The notes: generated by a model not told the origin, from the sequence alone. Counted from the first letter of the stretch, positions 54,987-64,000 are shown. The stretch: 64,000 nucleotides of DNA from Methylocystis sp. H62 (GCF_015709515.1 NZ_JADNQZ010000043.1:24502-88501), one strand, 5' to 3'. Translations and numbers: made by a program.

Positions 54987-55321
54987 ATGACCTCTGACAA
55001 AGTCAGTCCCCATCACCTGGAGCGCAAGGCGCTGCTCTATGTACGCCTTCGGCCCATCAGGTTCTGCACAACCGCGAGAGCAGCACGCTGCAATACGCCA
55101 TGCGAGACCGGCTGAAGATGCTTGGCTGGTCAGACATCGAGATCATCGATGACGATCTCGGCAGTTCGGCTGCGGGCGGCGCCGAGCGCGCCGGCCTCGA
55201 GCGAATGGTCGCACAAGTGTGCCTCGGAAAAGCTGGCGCCGTTTGCGCGCGCGAGGTGTCGCGCTTCGCACGCAACAGTCGTGACTGGCAGCAGCCGATC
55301 GAGCTGTGCCGGGTGGTTGAG
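54987..55321 (+). pseudogene. serine recombinase N-terminal fragment, frameshifted
   Basis: MTSDKVSPHHLERKALLYVR begins at 54987. After a shift near 55050 the frame continues QYAMRDRLKMLGWSDIEIID, DDLGSSAAGGAERAGLERMV and EVSRFARNSRDWQQPIELCR, a resolvase-type catalytic domain of large serine recombinases. The long C-terminal domain is absent. It sits just upstream of the altered tRNA, in the manner of integrative elements. Confidence 0.75.
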
Positions 55322-55437
55322 CGCTCGAATGCTCGAACAGAATCAGCCGAAACCGACTTCGTCAACGGGCTGATAAGGACTACTCGCCTCCGAAATTCGC
55401 CAAAAACGCTCAATACATTTCTTGCGGTCGCAATTTA

Positions 55438-56325
55438 ATGTTATTAATGAAACGTATGATCGACCTCCACTCACATATTCTACCGGGAATTGACGACGGG
55501 GCGGCCCATCTCGACATTTCCATCGAAATGGCCCGTATCGCGGAGGCTAGTGGGGTCACGGTTCAGGCCTGTACGCCGCATATTTTGCCCGGCGTGTACA
55601 ACAACACAGGTCCACAAATTCTTCTTGCAACGATCGAGCTTCAGCGCCGGCTGGACGAAAAAGGGATTTCGCTGCGGCTGGTTGCCGGCGCCGACGCCCA
55701 TGTGGTTCCTAACATGGTAGCAGGACTTCGCGAAAAAAGGATTCCGTCGCTTGCGGGTTCTCGATATGTGCTCGTCGAGCCTCCACATCACGTCCCTCTG
55801 CCTAGGATTGAAAATTTTTTCTTCGATATCTTGGGCGGAGGTTTTGTGCCCATTTTGACCCATCCTGAAAGGCTAACGTGGATCGAGACGCATTATGCGG
55901 TATTCAAAGAATTGTCCCGCGCCGGCACCTGGATGCAAGTAACATCTGGATCGTTGACCGGCGCTTTTGGCAGGAGGCCCAAGTATTGGGCGGAGCGGAT
56001 GCTGAATGAAGGTCTTGTGAATATTCTCGCGACCGATGCCCATGGGGCGCGTCGCCGTCGACCCGATCTGGCGGAAGGCCGGGCTGTTGCGGCGACGTGG
56101 CTCGGCGAACAGGAGGCGGAAGAACTCGTACTTGTCCGCCCGCAGGCAATTCTCGATAATAGAGATCCTTCCGAAGTCAGTGCGCCCCCCAGCGTGGCGG
56201 ACAGGCGCTGGGATAAAGGCATGAGTGGAACTGGCCATTCTGATGAGCACAATCGGCGTTCTCGCGGTTGGCGTAATTGGTTCTCTCAGACCATCAAAAG
56301 TCCGCGGGCAAATCGCGACCGGTAA
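55438..56325 (+). CDS. PHP-type protein-tyrosine phosphatase (YwqE/CpsB-like)
   Basis: 295 residues; ATGs at 55438, 55447 and 55456 are all possible starts. MIDLHSHILPGIDDGA is the metal-binding opening of the CpsB/YwqE family; ILTHPERL and ILATDAHGARRRRPD supply the other His/Asp ligands. Such enzymes dephosphorylate bacterial tyrosine kinases that control capsule or EPS chain length. The last 60 residues are a poorly conserved basic extension. Within the segment judged to be inverted. Confidence 0.85.
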   Translation: MLLMKRMIDLHSHILPGIDDGAAHLDISIEMARIAEASGVTVQACTPHILPGVYNNTGPQILLATIELQRRLDEKGISLRLVAGADAHVVPNMVAGLREKRIPSLAGSRYVLVEPPHHVPLPRIENFFFDILGGGFVPILTHPERLTWIETHYAVFKELSRAGTWMQVTSGSLTGAFGRRPKYWAERMLNEGLVNILATDAHGARRRRPDLAEGRAVAATWLGEQEAEELVLVRPQAILDNRDPSEVSAPPSVADRRWDKGMSGTGHSDEHNRRSRGWRNWFSQTIKSPRANRDR

Positions 56326-56449
56326 TCTTTATTGATCATTACCTTGGCGGACGGGTTGGCCAAGCGTCTCGGCGCTCCACGCAAGCATGGTAATCTGGCC
56401 TTTGGACCCAGTCGGTTGACGATCAAGCGAGCGTGAGAGGCCCTTCAGC

Positions 56450-57232
56450 ATGAATGGTAACATCCAACTAAGTAAGATTAGATTTCAAAGTCGTGACACG
56501 CGCCGGGAAGTGCGTCACGTCGCCCTCGTTATGGACCGCCTCTCAGATTTGGCGGATCCCGATTGTTTGAACAATGAGCAGCATCAGCACCCGGCTCAAG
56601 CCGTGCGCGAAGCCGTCCGTGCCGCGCTTTTGCTCAGTATATCATATCTGACGATCCATTTGTCCCCTTTTAGATTGCCGATGACCCCGCGGGAGGATTG
56701 TGCGTTGTGCATGGAGATACTAAATCAGTTTATTCGCGAGAATCTCCCCGAGGTGCGGGCTCGGAATGTGCGCATAAAGATTATCGGAACGCCGTCGGAC
56801 ATTTCCTCCAGCGAAGCTAAATTTCTCCGCGAAAGCGTGGAAGCAACTGCTCGAAACACTGGAATGACATTGCTACTTGCCTTAGAATATGAAGCTCGGG
56901 AGGATATAGTGGCGGCCATCCGCTCCCTTGCGGGGCAAGTTGCCGAGGGCCGCCTCGATCCAGCTGAAGTCGATGCCAACAAGATTGGCATGAGCCTCGA
57001 AACGGCTGGCATTCCTGATCCGGATCTTATAATTCGTATTTCGCGCAAGCAGTGGTTGTCGAATTTCTTTTTATGGCAGTCAGCTTATGCAGAATTCGTC
57101 TTCCTGCCTATCAATTGGCGAGACTTTAACAAGGAGGCGTTCGACGCGGCAATCGGTGAATATACTCGTCGCGAGCGTCGATTCGGAGGTGTAACATCCC
57201 GCTCAGCGCCTTCGAGACAGATTGCTGGTTGA
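56450..57232 (+). CDS. divergent undecaprenyl-diphosphate-synthase-like protein
   Basis: 260 residues of the UppS fold: HVALVMDRLSDLADPD aligns with the HVAIIMDGNGRWA motif and DLIIRISRKQWLSNFFLWQS, AYAEFVFLPINWRDF with the C-terminal signature. The catalytic Asp of MD and the Glu of AYAE remain, but N28/R30 of the G-N-G-R-W motif are replaced, SGE becomes SRK and R200 becomes Trp (E. coli numbering). It lies beside the capsule-type phosphatase. It may be a non-catalytic or altered-specificity paralogue, or a subunit, not the essential enzyme. Confidence 0.75.
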   Translation: MNGNIQLSKIRFQSRDTRREVRHVALVMDRLSDLADPDCLNNEQHQHPAQAVREAVRAALLLSISYLTIHLSPFRLPMTPREDCALCMEILNQFIRENLPEVRARNVRIKIIGTPSDISSSEAKFLRESVEATARNTGMTLLLALEYEAREDIVAAIRSLAGQVAEGRLDPAEVDANKIGMSLETAGIPDPDLIIRISRKQWLSNFFLWQSAYAEFVFLPINWRDFNKEAFDAAIGEYTRRERRFGGVTSRSAPSRQIAG

Positions 57233-57307
57233 GGAAAGGGGAATCTCAGAGCCGATCTCAACCGCCCCGGGTTTGCCGAAGGCTCCAACTCTTGAGAGAT
57301 TGGGGCC

Positions 57308-57571
57308 ATGGAAACGAAGAAGACGTCGAAGAGCTTTTCCCCTGATGTATGGGATCGTGCGGTGCGGATGGTGCGGGAGCACCAGGGGGACTATGGCTCG
57401 GAATGGGAGGCGATTTTGTCGATCGCCTCGAAGATCGGCTGCACGGGAGAGAGTTTGCGGCGCTGGATGCGGCAAGCGGAATGGGAGAACCGCGAGCTGC
57501 GCCAGGCCAACGAGATTTTGCGTAAGGCGTATTTTGCGCAGGCGGAGCTCGACCGCCGGTTCAGGCCATGA
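57308..57571 (+). CDS. IS3-family transposase OrfA
   Basis: 87 residues: KSFSPDVWDRAVRMVREHQG, ILSIASKIGCTGESLRRWMR and a leucine-rich C-terminus. Typical OrfA, overlapping the orfB ATG by four bases. It is intact but its orfB is broken. Confidence 0.82.
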   Translation: METKKTSKSFSPDVWDRAVRMVREHQGDYGSEWEAILSIASKIGCTGESLRRWMRQAEWENRELRQANEILRKAYFAQAELDRRFRP

Positions 57572-58062
57572 TCGCTTTCATCGACGATCATCGCGAGGCG
57601 CACGGGGTCGAGCCCATCTGCACGGTGTTGCCGATCGCCCCTTCCACTTACCACGCGCGGGCCGCGGGCCGCCGCGATCCCGCGCGGTTATCGCCCTGCG
57701 CCAGGCGCGACGCCGCGCTCTGCGAAAAAATCCGGCGCGTCTTCGACGAGAACTTCGGCATCAATGGCGCGCGAAAGGTCTGGCGACAATTGATCCGGGA
57801 AGGCGAGACAGTGGCGCGCTGCACGATCGAGCGGCTGATGCGAGCCATGGGCCTGCAGGGCGTGGTGCGCGGCAAGTCTATCAAAACGACGGTAAGCGAC
57901 ACAGCGGTGCCCTGTCCGCTCGACAAGGTCAACCGGCAATTCGTGGCGGATCGGCCGAATGAGTTGTGGGTGTCCGACTTCACTACGCCGCCACCTGGCG
58001 GGGCTTCGTCTATGTCACCTTCGTCATCGACACGTTCGCGCGCCGGATCGTCGGCTGGCAGC
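57568..58062 (+). pseudogene. IS3-family OrfB, frameshifted and truncated
   Basis: MIAFIDDHREAHGVEPICTV to PNELWVSDFT is normal. One C of the codon before TAC has been lost near 57983 and the frame moves to YAATWRGFVYVTFVIDTFAR, RIVGWQ. Similarity ends at about 58062 where IS66 sequence starts, leaving out most of the catalytic core. Confidence 0.78.
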
Positions 58063-58066
58063 GAGC

Positions 58067-58520
58067 GGGACGGAAGATGAACTCGCGGCGGAACGGGCCG
58101 CGGCGAAAACGACGAGCGTCGCCAGCTTCGCACGCAAACGGCCGGAGCGCAATAGGTTTCCCGAGCATCTGCCGCGCGAGCACGTCGTGATCGAAACGCC
58201 GACGACCTGCGCCTGCTGCGGGGGCGCGCGCCTGCGCAAGCTCGGCGAAGACGTGACGCAGACGCGACCGTGCGGGAGAAGTTCTTTCGAGAAGATCACG
58301 CAAGCGCCGGCGCCGTTCCATGTCGTCGCGCGCGGCTGGGCCGGGCCGAGCCTTTTGGCGATGATCGCCTTCGAGAAGTTTTGGCCAGCATCAGCCCCTG
58401 AACCGTCAGGCGGAGCGTTATGCGCTTGAGGGCGCGCCGATCGCGCTGTCGACCAAAGCCGACGCGATCGGCTCCATTTGTGCGACGCTCGATCCGCTGC
58501 GGCGTCTGATCGAGGCGCAT
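58067..58520 (+). pseudogene. IS66 TnpC fragment
   Basis: ELAAERAAAKTTSVASFARK, RFPEHLPREHVVIETPTTCA and CCGGARLRKLGEDVTQT, then, after small shifts, APAPFHVVARGWAGPSLLAM and ALEGAPIALSTKADAIGSIC. N-terminal half of a TnpC unlike the complete one at 46019. Ends at the IS630 element. Confidence 0.7.
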
Positions 58521-58526
58521 GTCTTA

Positions 58527-59689
58527 TACCAATGGCTATGCGGGCTGACTCACGGGGGATTCCCCCGGCGCGAATTTTCTGACTCATTTGGCGCGAAGGA
58601 GATTCGCGCCATGCCAGCAGCGGTGAAATTACGAGAGGATTTCTCGGCCGAGCAGCTGCGGGCTTTGGCCCGGCGTTCGAAGGACGTCAATCAGAGCCGG
58701 CGGCTTTTGTCGCTGGCGGCGGTCCGCGACGGCAAGGACCGCGGCGAGGCCGCGAGGATTGGCGGGATGGATCGGCAGACGCTGCGCGATTGGGTGCATC
58801 GCTTCAACGCCGCTGGCCCGGAAGGTCTCTTCGACAATTGGACGGATGGTCCGAAATCGCGCCTGTCGGCGGAGCAGTTGGCCACATTTGCCAAGATCGT
58901 CGAGGCGGGACCGGATCGCGAGCGGGACGGCGTCGTGCGCTGGCGACGCGTAGACCTCAAGCGCGTCATCGCTGAGACATTCGGCGTCGATTTTCACGAG
59001 CGTTATGTGGGAGCGCTCCTCAAGAAACTCGGCTTCTCCCACATCAGCGCCAGACCGCGCCATCCCGCGCAGGACGGCGAGATCGTCGAGGCCTATAAAA
59101 AAACTTCGAAGCGACGCTGAAGGCGCATCTGGCCGATCTGCCCCCGCGAACGCCCGTCGAAATCTGGTTCCAGGACGAAGCCCGCATCGGCCAGAAGAAC
59201 GGCCTCGTGCGACAATGGGCGCGGCGTGGAACGCGTCCGCGTCAGCCCGCTGATCAGCGCTACGCAAACGCTTATCTCTTTGGCGCAATCTGTCCGGCGA
59301 AGGGCAAGGGCGCGGCGCTGGCGCTCCCCTACGTCGACACCGAAATGATGCAGCTCCATCTCGACGAAATCTCGCGCCATGTCGAAAAGGGCGCACACGC
59401 CGTCCTGCTGCTCGACCGCGCCGGCTGGCACACGACGGCAAAGCTCGTCATGCCCAAAAACATCACGCCGATCCTGTTGCCGTCGCGCGCGCCAGAGCTG
59501 AACCCGGTCGAGAACGTCTGGCAGTATCTGCGTCAGAACTGGCTCTCCAACCGCGTCTTCGAGAACTACGACGCTATCATCGACGCCGCCTGCGACGCAT
59601 GGCGAAAGCTCACCGATCAGCCAAAGACCATTGCTTCAATCGGAATGCGCGACTGGGCGCATATAGGTCAGGCGTTATGACCGTTGGTA
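58527..59689 (+). mobile_element. IS630-family element, copy 1
   Basis: Inverted repeats TACCAATGGCTATGCGGGCT (58527) and the complement of a TAACGCCTGAC/TACCAACGG end at 59689. A TA precedes the left end, as expected of IS630. A second copy, inverted, begins at 63569. Confidence 0.82.
58611..59680 (+). CDS. IS630-family transposase, two frames joined at an A7 run
   Basis: First frame from ATG 58611 ([20 protein letters not shown]; helix-turn-helix in [19 protein letters not shown]) runs to a stop at 59118. The second, carrying [14 protein letters not shown] (D), [15 protein letters not shown] (D) and [20 protein letters not shown] (E), ends at 59680. The switch is at AAAAAAA near 59097-59103, the usual slippery site of this family, so the gene is probably functional through frameshifting. 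Confidence 0.82.
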
Positions 59690-59690
59690 T

Positions 59691-59865
59691 TATCGGCCCT
59701 TTCGTCCTGACGCTCAACGAATGGCGCGTAGAAAATCACGATCCAGGCAAAGGAATAAGCGTCACCCCGCCGACCCAACCCAACTCCTTCGGAAAAGTCG
59801 GCCGCAACGATCCGTGTCCATGCGGATCAGGCAAAAAATACAAAAAATGTTGCGGCCTCAACTGA
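59691..59865 (+). pseudogene. SEC-C motif protein, C-terminal remnant
   Basis: After the IS630 end the frame reads [32 protein letters not shown], the zinc-binding SEC-C motif (CxCxSGxxxxxCC). Proteins ending this way include UPF0149/YecA relatives and SecA. The N-terminal part is missing. Confidence 0.7.
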
Positions 59866-59881
59866 TCCGCGGTCGTCCGAT

Positions 59882-60030
59882 CACGCTTACCGGGGAGCTG
59901 CCAAAATAGCGGCTGAACTTCGAAACGGCGTTAAGGTAGGATCGCTGGGTCGCCGGCGAGAGATTGCGGACGGTCATGTCCTCGAGCATGCGACGGCGCA
60001 GAGGGCTCATCTCGGCCGTCTGGAAACCTC
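59882..60030 (-). pseudogene. tyrosine-recombinase N-terminal fragment
   Basis: On the minus strand MSPLRRRMLEDMTVRNLSPA, TQRSYLNAVSKFSRYFGSSP is the core-binding domain start of IS91-associated integrases. It stops after 45 codons without the catalytic domain. Confidence 0.7.
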
Positions 60031-60147
60031 CTGTTTGAGAGTGGGCTGCAACACCCAAATCCTCTCAGACAGGAGGCCAATCACCAGACATCGCCGCACC
60101 CGCCGCGATCAGCGGCTTCGTTCAATCCCCTACCGATCTTCAGTCGC

Positions 60148-60168
60148 AAATTCGTCCACACGGCCTAG
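60148..60168. repeat. lone right end of the IS427-like IS5 element
   Basis: AATTCGTCCACACGGCCTAG matches the terminus at 5491-5510 with one difference. No other part of that element is adjacent. Confidence 0.6.
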
Positions 60169-60272
60169 TTTTATAAATAGCTACTGAGAAATACATCAAT
60201 TACTTAACAACAACCGAATCCTCAATAAAGCTGGACGCTTCTGTAATCGGTCAACCCTCATAGCCTTTGGGA

Positions 60273-60929
60273 TCAGTCGCACCATAAACGCATCAGTGAT
60301 TGAATATTTTTATTAAACAAAAGAAGAGTATCATCGTAACCGTACTCTTCAAAATAGTGCCTGCATATAAGGCGCATTTCTCTCATTATCTCTCGTTGTT
60401 TTTCGTCACGAATTCGGCTCTCAATCCAGCCTACACAAGCAATGCGTCGACCCTTGGTTATCTTATTCACTCGATGGATCCATCCAGTAGGGTATAAGTA
60501 TATACTTCCAATGCGTGGCTTGATAGCTACTGGAAAAGGCCCGCCGGGCAGCTCCAAGATGAGCGCGCCACCCTTATAATTCTCTGGCCTTTCGAGGAAA
60601 ATAGTGAACGAAATATCGGAGCGAATCTTCCCCATCAGTGCGCTGTCAGTGTGATTTCCATATTCCATACCCTCGTCGAACCGATTTATGATGGGCCACG
60701 TAACATCTCTTGTGAATGCATAATTCGCCACAGCCTCGCTCTTTAATACAAGTGATCTTATGTGCTCAGAAATTTCTTTGCCTTCGGCAGGTTCTAATTC
60801 CAGATTATTTTTAATATTTGCTGGTAGATCAGGCACAGTTATCTCACCAGATCTGAAAGGGAGTGTGAGAATTTTGTCACGTAACTCAATACTTTTAGCC
60901 TCATCGATAAAATCCTCTATTAGCAACAT
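60273..60929 (-). CDS. PKHD-type 2-oxoglutarate/Fe(II) dioxygenase (PiuC-like)
   Basis: 218 residues from the ATG at 60929; an ATG at 60947 is possible. The double-stranded beta-helix has the iron ligands His and Asp in YGNHTDSALMG and the distal His in YPTGWIHRVNKITKGRRIA, whose Arg binds 2-oxoglutarate. SDISFTIFL and YKGGALIL complete the PiuC pattern. AT-richer than its IS surroundings. In other species PiuC is near TonB siderophore receptors; none remains here. Confidence 0.85.
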   Translation of the reverse strand: MLLIEDFIDEAKSIELRDKILTLPFRSGEITVPDLPANIKNNLELEPAEGKEISEHIRSLVLKSEAVANYAFTRDVTWPIINRFDEGMEYGNHTDSALMGKIRSDISFTIFLERPENYKGGALILELPGGPFPVAIKPRIGSIYLYPTGWIHRVNKITKGRRIACVGWIESRIRDEKQREIMREMRLICRHYFEEYGYDDTLLLFNKNIQSLMRLWCD

Positions 60930-61029
60930 TTGCCGTCGGCCTTTCATCCAGTGTCATGTCCTGCATTACAGGAGCGGTTAAACGCATGTCAAATATTCTG
61001 CGAGCATCAGGCGCGCCCCTTTGTGATCG

Positions 61030-61259
61030 CTCATTAGGCCTTTTCAAAGCAACATGACCAGGGGCTCGCGCGAGGCGTCGCACACGACGTGGAGTTTGGA
61101 GGCTCAAGCGCCTTTCGTGCAACCGATACGATCGGACACTTCGAAGAACGGTTTTTTGGCGACACGAGCGGCATTAGGGCGGCGCGTGCGACGGTTATTG
61201 ACGTGGGAAACGGGCTTTTGCCGTTGGCGGCGCGCCTGCTTTCGCGGCGAGCAAGGCGG
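61030..61259 (-). pseudogene. IS5-type transposase scrap
   Basis: The minus strand reads ASKLHVVCDASREPLVMLL and KKPFFEVSDRIGCTKGA in nearby frames, like the central part of IS5 (ISL2/IS427-like) transposases. Too degraded to place exactly. Confidence 0.45.
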
Positions 61260-61685
61260 TCATGCTGCCAGGGGCCGCGTCATCAGCCAGATGAAACGCG
61301 TCACATTATAGGCGATGTTGGCGAGGCCGATCTTCACCTGGCGCGCGTCGCGCCAATGCTGCGCACGAACAGACCGAAGCGATGTTTCTGCGCCGCGAAC
61401 ACGGTCTCCGCCGCTGAACGCGCTTTCGAGCGCGCCGCATTGGCCTTGGCTCGCGCCGCCGTCAGCGGCGATCCTTTGCGCCACTTCGAGCAAGCGGGCG
61501 CCGTCATGCGCCGCGTCGTTCATCACGGCAAATCGCCGGCGCCAATCGTAGATCTGCCAGCGCGTCGCTCCGTATCGGCGCGCGATATCGGCCACGACGG
61601 CGTCAGGCGTCAGACTCTCGGCGGCGATCCGAGCCTTCTCCGCCTTAGAGCGTCGCCGACGGCCCCGTCGGGCCGGCAACCTCAA
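61260..61685 (-). pseudogene. chimeric scrap: IS66 TnpA start joined to an IS5 C-terminus
   Basis: The frame is open for 141 codons but two origins are visible: RRSKAEKARIAAESLTPDAV and VADIARRYGATRWQIYDWRR (IS66 TnpA helix-turn-helix), then ARQVKIGLANIAYNVTRFIW (IS5 transposase C-terminus). Not a real gene. Confidence 0.6.
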
Positions 61686-61934
61686 TCCGTCCCGCGTAGC
61701 CTTCCTTCGAGACGCCCAATTGGGCGTCCATTTTGACGTCTCTGGTCATATAGCCAGCCTCGAAAGCAAGGGCTTCTTCGCATAATCAGAAAATTTTCGG
61801 CAGAAGGGATCGGCTAAGCGCTTACGATTGACGATACAATTCGATCCTTCTCTCTTCCCCGAAGCCGATCTCTTTCGCTCTCTGCCGACGGCGCTTACGT
61901 TCAGCGGAACGTAAACCGCAGGGCATGAAGCCCT
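61686..61934. other. spacer, no gene seen
   Basis: Short, stop-rich and without domains; lies between the chimeric IS scrap and the IS5 half. Confidence 0.35.
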
Positions 61935-62177
61935 TTCACCCCGCTCCCAGATCCCTCCAACGCGTTCGCGTCGTCGCTCAGCGTGTAGAGCGTTTGCAGG
62001 ATTAAAAAAGCTTGAACATCAGCACGGCGTCATAAGGTGGGCGTCCGCCCTCCGCGCCGTCGGAACGCTTCAGCGCGGCGGCGAGCGCCGGGCAAAAGAC
62101 CTCGAAATCGACGAGCTCTTTGAGACGCGTCAGCGGATCGTCGACTTCCGACAGTTTCCGATGGCGCTCGTCCAGAT
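61935..62177 (-). pseudogene. IS5-type transposase, continuation of the 48353 fragment
   Basis: Minus strand: LDERHRKLSEVDDPLTRLKE, LVDFEVFCPALAAALKRSDG, EGGRPPYDAVLMFKL, then a frame change to LQTLYTLSDD and loss of similarity near 61935. The 8-base repeat at 62170-62177 is the complement of ATCTGGAC. Joined to 48353-48385 at that repeat, the frame is continuous (FFDLDERHRKLS). Confidence 0.82.
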
Positions 62178-63351
62178 GTAAGCGTCCGGCGAGACTTTCA
62201 ATTACCCACATCTGCGTGTTGAACCGATAGCGATGCCGAAAGCGATATCTTGCAATTTGGTCAGGCCACGCCAGACGACCATGTTTCCTGGGGGAGGATC
62301 GCGCGTGCGAGCGAGATAGCCGCCGAGCATGGCGATCTGTAACAAGTAGGTTGCGACCGTTCGGCGCATGATGCGCGGTCTGGAGCGCGCCGCATCGATG
62401 CGGTCGAGTGTTTCAATCTCGGCAGGTGTGAGGACAGTCTCGGGTTTCGCGAGTGGTTGAGCCCGCGCAGACATGGTGATCCAAAAGATGCGCCAGCTGA
62501 CGACTGTGATGAGGGCGAGCAACTTCACCAGCCGTTCGGCAGTCTGCAATTTCGCATCTTCGGCGCGGCAACCAGATTTCATGACCTTGTGGAACACCTC
62601 GATTTTCCAGCGCATTGCGTACCAGTCGAGCTTTTCGACGGCGGCTGCGAGATCGTCGACAGGCAGATTGGTCACGAGCCTCCAGTCGATCGGGTCGCGA
62701 TCCGAAGGCGGGTCGACTTCGAGGGCGTGAATGTAGAAAAGGGTTTGTGGCGCGTATCGCTTTTGTTTGCCGATGGGCGGCAATGTCTTCACCGAGGCAA
62801 ACTTGATCTGCAAGAAAGCAGTTTCGTCATCACCGCCAATCGCGACCTGGTGACGACCAGACCACGGGATCGCGGCGAGTTGGGAAAAGACACGATGGGC
62901 CGCATCCGTCGGCGCTGCTTCTGTCGGTGGCTCGGCCAGCCGGTTGGTCTGAACGCGCACGAGGAACCGCGTTCCGAGAACCTGTGCGAGGCAGAAGAGT
63001 TCGTAAATGTCACTTTCCCGATCGCCGACGTGCACGCAGCGCTCGGGCGAACCCATAAGCGCGATGGATTGGCGCAGATTCTCAAGCCAGCGATAGCTTT
63101 CCTTCGTCTCTATCGGTACGCGCGTTTGGTTCACGAGGCGCTTGATCGCGGCCGTTCCTTTGAACTTGCTGCGCGTCCAGAACTTCACCGCCGCCAAGCC
63201 GAGCGGCGTCCTGCTGGTAGTGACGGCTAGACTCGAATGCATCAAAACGCCGCATAATGTCCGCGTATTGGGTTGGCCGGCTTTGTAGCGCCCGGCGTTG
63301 ATGGTCTTCGTGAAGCCAATCTTGCCAGGCGACTCGCGGCTATAAATGAAT
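62178..63351 (-). pseudogene. IS4-family element, right half with transposase C-terminus
   Basis: Minus strand from 63351: FIYSRESPGKIGFTKTINAG, then VHVGDRESDIYELFCLAQVL, WRLVTNLPVDDLAAAVEKLD, WYAMRWKIEVFHKVMKSGCR (the Y-(2)-R-(3)-E-(6)-K signature) and the stop at 62202. It ends with the terminal repeat containing CTTTCAATTACCCACATCT. Joined to the half at 48386-48797 at ATTCATT it gives an unbroken DTTEFIYSRESPGK. Confidence 0.87.
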
Positions 63352-63568
63352 TGTATAAGTTTTGACTTAATCTGACGGACGGTGTTTTCAGCCACGCATG
63401 TGAGCCGTGGCGGGGGCGGAGTTGGTCGGGGTAGCGCAGCCCCCGCCACGGCGTCTCCAGGAGACACCGAAATGACCCAGGAACAGAAAATCATCCGCGC
63501 CAAGGCAGGCCTGCTCGAGCTGGCCAAGCAGCTCGGCAACGTCAGCCAAGCTTGCAAAATCATGGGTT
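63352..63568 (+). mobile_element. IS481-family element, 5' part of a second copy
   Basis: TGTATAAGTTTTGACTTAAT end, the same 14-bp hairpin (GCCGTGGCGGGGGC) and the transposase start [20 protein letters not shown] at 63471, cut at KIMGY by an IS630 element entering at a TA. Inverted relative to the complete copy at 48798-50031. Confidence 0.88.
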
Positions 63569-64000
63569 ATACCAACGGTCATAACGCCTGACCTATATGC
63601 GCCCAGTCGCGCATTCCGATTGAAGCAATGGTCTTTGGCTGATCGGTGAGCTTTCGCCATGCGTCGCAGGCGGCGTCGATGATAGCGTCGTAGTTCTCGA
63701 AGACGCGGTTGGAGAGCCAGTTCTGACGCAGATACTGCCAGACGTTCTCGACCGGGTTCAGCTCTGGCGCGCGCGACGGCAACAGGATCGGCGTGATGTT
63801 TTTGGGCATGACGAGCTTTGCCGTCGTGTGCCAGCCGGCGCGGTCGAGCAGCAGGACGGCGTGTGCGCCCTTTTCGACATGGCGCGAGATTTCGTCGAGA
63901 TGGAGCTGCATCATTTCGGTGTCGACGTAGGGGAGCGCCAGCGCCGCGCCCTTGCCCTTCGCCGGACAGATTGCGCCAAAGAGATAAGCGTTTGCGTAGC
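63569..64000 (-). mobile_element. IS630-family element, copy 2, running off the window
   Basis: Starts TACCAACGGTCATAACGCCT and matches the end of copy 1 in reverse. The minus strand encodes the C-terminal part of the transposase ([40 protein letters not shown]; stop at 63579). The element continues past base 64000. Confidence 0.88.

Noticed and set aside
61260..61685. 141-codon open frame as a hypothetical gene
   Set aside because: It is made of an IS66 TnpA start and an IS5 C-terminus joined by recombination.

Overview
The window is a GC-rich chromosome or megaplasmid segment, most likely from an alphaproteobacterium of the Hyphomicrobiales (a methylotroph or rhizobial relative). This is inferred from codon style, IS families and gene content; there is no marker that fixes the genus. 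It is an accessory region: surface-polysaccharide genes and one small RiPP cluster, interleaved with many insertion sequences (IS701, IS5, IS3, IS110, IS256, IS1380, IS66, IS4, IS481, IS630).

1-3.1 kb: the 3' end of a UDP-HexNAc 6-dehydrogenase (TviB/WbpO type), its 4-epimerase partner (TviC/WbpP type) and a Wzx-type flippase. 3.1-18 kb: an IS graveyard holding four islands of visibly AT-richer transferred genes (two GT2 glycosyltransferases and two methyltransferases), plus a 261-bp near-copy of part of a GT4 gene that is intact at 20-21 kb. 18-28 kb: a nearly IS-free exopolysaccharide block: a beta-propeller GINT-like protein, one GT2, four GT4 genes, an asparagine-synthase-type amidotransferase and an EpsG/Wzy-like polymerase. 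The 1-28 kb genes together look like assembly of a uronic-acid-containing repeat unit, its amidation, flipping and polymerisation.

28-34 kb: a tyrosine integrase, a divergent HTH regulator with a nested palindrome between them, and then a compact lasso-peptide cluster: sigma70-like promoter, 68-aa precursor, long perfect hairpin, PqqD-like recognition element (B1), HPr-kinase-like precursor kinase, transglutaminase-like leader protease (B2) and asparagine-synthase-like macrolactam cyclase (C), followed by an unassigned polytopic membrane protein. No ABC exporter is present. The precursor has the full Y-x2-P-x-L-x3-G-x5-T spacing of lasso leaders and predicts a core with Asp at position 9 and two tail cysteines.

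36-40 kb: a four-gene operon encoding a HAD-UbiA fusion, a DprE1-like oxidase, a DprE2-like reductase and a GtrA protein, i.e. a polyprenyl-phosphate-D-arabinofuranose donor route like that of mycobacteria, here in a Gram-negative polysaccharide setting.

40-64 kb: dense IS content around a few surviving genes (truncated GMC oxidoreductase, metallophosphoesterase, cyclic-nucleotide-binding protein, tRNA-Thr with a defective acceptor stem, PHP-type capsule phosphatase, a highly divergent UppS paralogue, a PKHD-type dioxygenase). An IS5 gene was hit by an IS4 element, which was hit by an IS481 element. The halves of the IS5 and IS4 genes now lie about 13 kb apart in opposite orientation, each next to an IS481 end, which shows that about 50.0-63.35 kb was inverted.
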